Of a stretch of 44,237 nt of DNA, positions 42,426-44,237 are shown one piece after another. A model generated the notes under the pieces. The model was not told the origin of the DNA. It searched no databases and saw only the letters and a program-made list of their open reading frames with translations. Position numbers and translations under genes: made by a program. Positions within the stretch are counted from its first letter, which is position 1. Each line of letters begins with the position of its first letter. Source of the stretch: Bacteroidales bacterium (GTDB lineage Bacteria > Bacteroidota > Bacteroidia > Bacteroidales > F082); assembly GCA_029983675.1 (NCBI GenBank), contig JASBYY010000022.1:1-44237 (forward strand), in the 5' to 3' direction.

Positions 42426-42469
42426 CCATAGCGAAGAACAAAAATATATATTCGAGGAATGAATTTATT

Positions 42470-43063
42470 ATGAAACAGAAAGTATTATTTGTCTTGTTAA
42501 ATGAATACACGGACTGGGAGGGGGCTTTTCTCTCCACGGCTCTTCATGTGGGCGTGATACCGGGCGGTGAAATAAAATACGAAGTGCATACCGTTGCCCC
42601 GACATCGGACGCTGTTCGTTCCATCGGAGGTTTCAGGACTTTACCCGATTATTCTTTCGAGAACATGCCCCAAGATTATGCCGCATTAGTGCTTATTGGT
42701 GGAAATCGTTGGGACTCGCCCGAAGCGGAACTTGTCGCTCCATTGGTACAAGAGGCTTTGGATAAAGGTAAAATCGTCGGAGCGATATGCAACGGAGCAT
42801 CGTTCTTGTGTTCACATGGTTTCCTGAACAACGTAAAGCACACAGGCAACGGTCTTGACCAACTCAAACATTGGGGTGGTGAAAAATACACCAACGAAGC
42901 AAAATATGTTGAAGCACAGGCTATCAGTGACAAGAATATCGTCACGGCAAATGGTGTAGGACATTTGGAATTCACCCGTGAAATGCTCCTGTTGCTGAAA
43001 GCCAACAGTTCCGAGAATATAGATACTTGGTACGATTTCTACAAAAATGGTTTCTTGAGATAA
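42470..43063 (+). CDS. DJ-1/PfpI family (class I glutamine-amidotransferase-like) protein
   Basis: A 197-residue protein starting MKQKVLFVLLNEYTDWEGAF. The Rossmann-like fold shows AALVLIGGNRWDSPEAELVA and the nucleophile elbow IVGAICNGASFLC, with Cys in AICNGA. The His partner region is GHLEFTREMLLLL. Members act as glyoxalase-like deglycases, proteases or stress chaperones; the specific activity cannot be read. The long upstream extension of the frame overlaps the previous gene and is not used. Confidence 0.88.
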   Translation: MKQKVLFVLLNEYTDWEGAFLSTALHVGVIPGGEIKYEVHTVAPTSDAVRSIGGFRTLPDYSFENMPQDYAALVLIGGNRWDSPEAELVAPLVQEALDKGKIVGAICNGASFLCSHGFLNNVKHTGNGLDQLKHWGGEKYTNEAKYVEAQAISDKNIVTANGVGHLEFTREMLLLLKANSSENIDTWYDFYKNGFLR

Positions 43064-43089
43064 AGTTATTTTTCTGAGATTCAAACTTT

Positions 43090-43497
43090 ATGTTCGTAAC
43101 GTCAAACATAAAAGCCACGTTTCCTTGCAATTTACAGAGCGTTTGGCAAGTTGTAACATCGCTAACAGACTATTCGTGGAGAAGTGATGTTGAAAAGATA
43201 GAGGTCATATCAGACACGCAATTTGTAGAAATAACGAAGAGTGGATATAAGACAACTTTCACAGTGACAAGACAAGAACCTTTTTGTCTTTGGGAGTTTG
43301 ATATGGAGAATGACAATATGAAAGGACATTGGGTCGGTGTTTTCTGTGGCAATGAAAAGAATGCTACGATTGACTTTACAGAACACATTGAGCCTAAGAA
43401 ATGGTTTATGATTCCGTTTGTGAAGATTTATTTGAAATATCGGCAAGCCAAGTATGTCAGAGATTTAAGGAACGTGTTAAAAAGAGTACGACCATAG
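43090..43497 (+). CDS. SRPBCC-type protein
   Basis: A 135-residue protein of the START/SRPBCC helix-grip fold: IKATFPCNLQSVWQVVTSLT, WRSDVEKIEVI, EPFCLWEFDMENDNMKGHWV and TIDFTEHIEPKKWFMIPFVK. The fold binds hydrophobic ligands or polyketide-like substrates. It lies 26 bases after the DJ-1 gene and 16 before the HXXEE gene, so the three probably form one transcript. Confidence 0.8.
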   Translation: MFVTSNIKATFPCNLQSVWQVVTSLTDYSWRSDVEKIEVISDTQFVEITKSGYKTTFTVTRQEPFCLWEFDMENDNMKGHWVGVFCGNEKNATIDFTEHIEPKKWFMIPFVKIYLKYRQAKYVRDLRNVLKRVRP

Positions 43498-43513
43498 AGT
43501 TTTAGAAACCATT

Positions 43514-44044
43514 ATGACGAAATTAGAATTGATAATGCTGCTTCTCCCTGTTGTGTTCATGATTCACGAATACGAAGAGATTATCATGCTCAGGCATTGG
43601 CTTGACAGAAATAGGGACGAATTGAAAAGACGTTTCCCGAGATTCGAGCAGTTTCTTGCACATAGGGGACATTTTGACTATTCTACAGCCACATTCGCCA
43701 TTGGTACGGCTCACGAATTTATTCTGATTTCTGTTATTTCTCTCAGTGCCGTGTGGATAGATGCTTATCAATGGTGGTTCGCTGCATTTACAGGGTATTC
43801 CATCCATCTTATAGTACATCTTGCTCAATGGGCAATATACCGAAAATATATACCTGTTATCATTACCACAATCTTGACATTGCCTTATTGTGTCTATGCC
43901 TTTGTTGAATTTGCAAAGGCATCTATTCTATCTCCTTCGCAGATGTTCTTATGGTCAGTTGTTGGGATTATCCTAACAATGCTTAGCTTACTCTCCGCTT
44001 TTTTCTTGATGCGCAAGTTTCAACAGTGGCAGGAGAAACATTGA
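43514..44044 (+). CDS. HXXEE domain membrane protein
   Basis: A 176-residue membrane protein with the eponymous motif MIHEYEEI (HxxEE, near residues 17-21) at the end of helix 1. Three further hydrophobic segments follow (FILISVISLSAVWIDAYQWW, IPVIITTILTLPYCVYAF and SVVGIILTMLSLLSAFFL). A second His-rich site, GTAHEF and HLIVHLAQW, could complete a metal-binding centre. The family is uncharacterised; the paired HxxEE and His residues make an inner-membrane metal-dependent enzyme plausible. Confidence 0.85.
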   Translation: MTKLELIMLLLPVVFMIHEYEEIIMLRHWLDRNRDELKRRFPRFEQFLAHRGHFDYSTATFAIGTAHEFILISVISLSAVWIDAYQWWFAAFTGYSIHLIVHLAQWAIYRKYIPVIITTILTLPYCVYAFVEFAKASILSPSQMFLWSVVGIILTMLSLLSAFFLMRKFQQWQEKH

Positions 44045-44077
44045 GAGCGTATTGTCAATAATAAAGTAATAGAAAGT

Positions 44078-44237
44078 ATGCCCCGATTACCCATCCATAG
44101 AAGTTCACAACTCTCAGATTTCGGAGTCTATCTGAAGACTGTCATCTCTCGGACATCGGCATCTTCGGAAAAATACGCCTTCTCTCATACCGACGATTAT
44201 TATTTCTTTGGCTTCATAGAGGGTGGGCAATGCTGTC
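44078..44237 (+). CDS. AraC-type regulator, N-terminal part (cut by window end)
   Basis: The frame from ATG 44078 runs off the window. The visible 53 residues begin MPRLPIHRSSQLSDFGVYLK and reach HTDDYYFFGFIEGGQCC. A H-x-D-x-Y-x-F-x-F-I-E-x-G pattern is the usual start of the sensor domain of AraC-family regulators. The DNA-binding part lies outside the window. It follows the HXXEE gene by 33 bases. Confidence 0.6.
   Translation, partial: MPRLPIHRSSQLSDFGVYLKTVISRTSASSEKYAFSHTDDYYFFGFIEGGQCC

Noticed and set aside
1..44237. CRISPR array, tRNA, rRNA or tmRNA.
   Set aside because: No regularly spaced direct repeats and no cloverleaf or rRNA-like sequence were recognised on reading; a tRNA search tool was not available.

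Overview
The window is chromosomal DNA of a member of the Bacteroidales (phylum Bacteroidota). The evidence is GLPGLI-family secreted proteins, several TonB-dependent-receptor-type barrels, a DUF4249 lipoprotein, a type IX secretion C-terminal sorting domain, a DUF1573-yajC-ybbR-coaE cluster, and many promoters with the Bacteroidota -7 box TAnnTTTG. Genus cannot be fixed from the sequence. No tRNA, rRNA or CRISPR array was seen.

Layout. (1) 1-5.7 kb is an envelope locus: a collapsed GLPGLI relic, an intact GLPGLI gene, a small exported Cys-rich peptide, a second GLPGLI gene, and an outer-membrane barrel translationally coupled to it. (2) 5.7-10.2 kb is a leftward run of ygiQ-type radical SAM, FemAB-like and M20 peptidase genes. 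(3) 10.2-12.2 kb holds the decayed 3' end of a second urocanate hydratase gene, an AAA/DUF4143 ATPase gene framed by two matching palindromes, and copy 1 of a ~205 bp imperfect palindrome. (4) 12.4-15.5 kb has a carboxyltransferase-type enzyme and two tandem small barrel genes, each with the same type of terminator. (5) 15.5-18.0 kb has a metallo-beta-lactamase-fold gene cut off by a doubly damaged IS1634-type insertion sequence, then a possible short non-coding transcript. (6) 18-20.8 kb is an AT-rich DUF3825 gene behind intact hutU. (7) 21.1-24.8 kb has a type IX-sorted PKD protein and the DUF1573-yajC-ybbR-coaE cluster. (8) 24.9-32.2 kb is leftward: a glycosyltransferase, a TonB-type receptor, and a DUF4249/receptor pair. 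(9) 32.5-35.8 kb has prfB with its programmed frameshift and two PepSY-like secreted proteins.

(10) From about 35.8 kb the window turns into accessory DNA. Copy 2 of the palindromic element abuts the 3' end of a broken IntI/Xer-like recombinase. Two intact tandem tyrosine recombinases and a small DNA-binding-type ORF follow. Then comes a compact cargo region: a SnoaL-like protein with a divergent HxlR regulator, a ParA/P-loop-like protein, DinD, an uncharacterised two-half protein, a DJ-1/PfpI protein, a SRPBCC protein, a HXXEE membrane protein, and an AraC-type regulator cut by the window end.

The least explained structures are the repeated long palindrome (two diverged copies 24 kb apart, one joined to a recombinase relic), the palindrome-framed ATPase gene, and the GLPGLI/Cys-rich peptide/barrel locus. 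All family assignments come from reading motifs by eye; no search was run.
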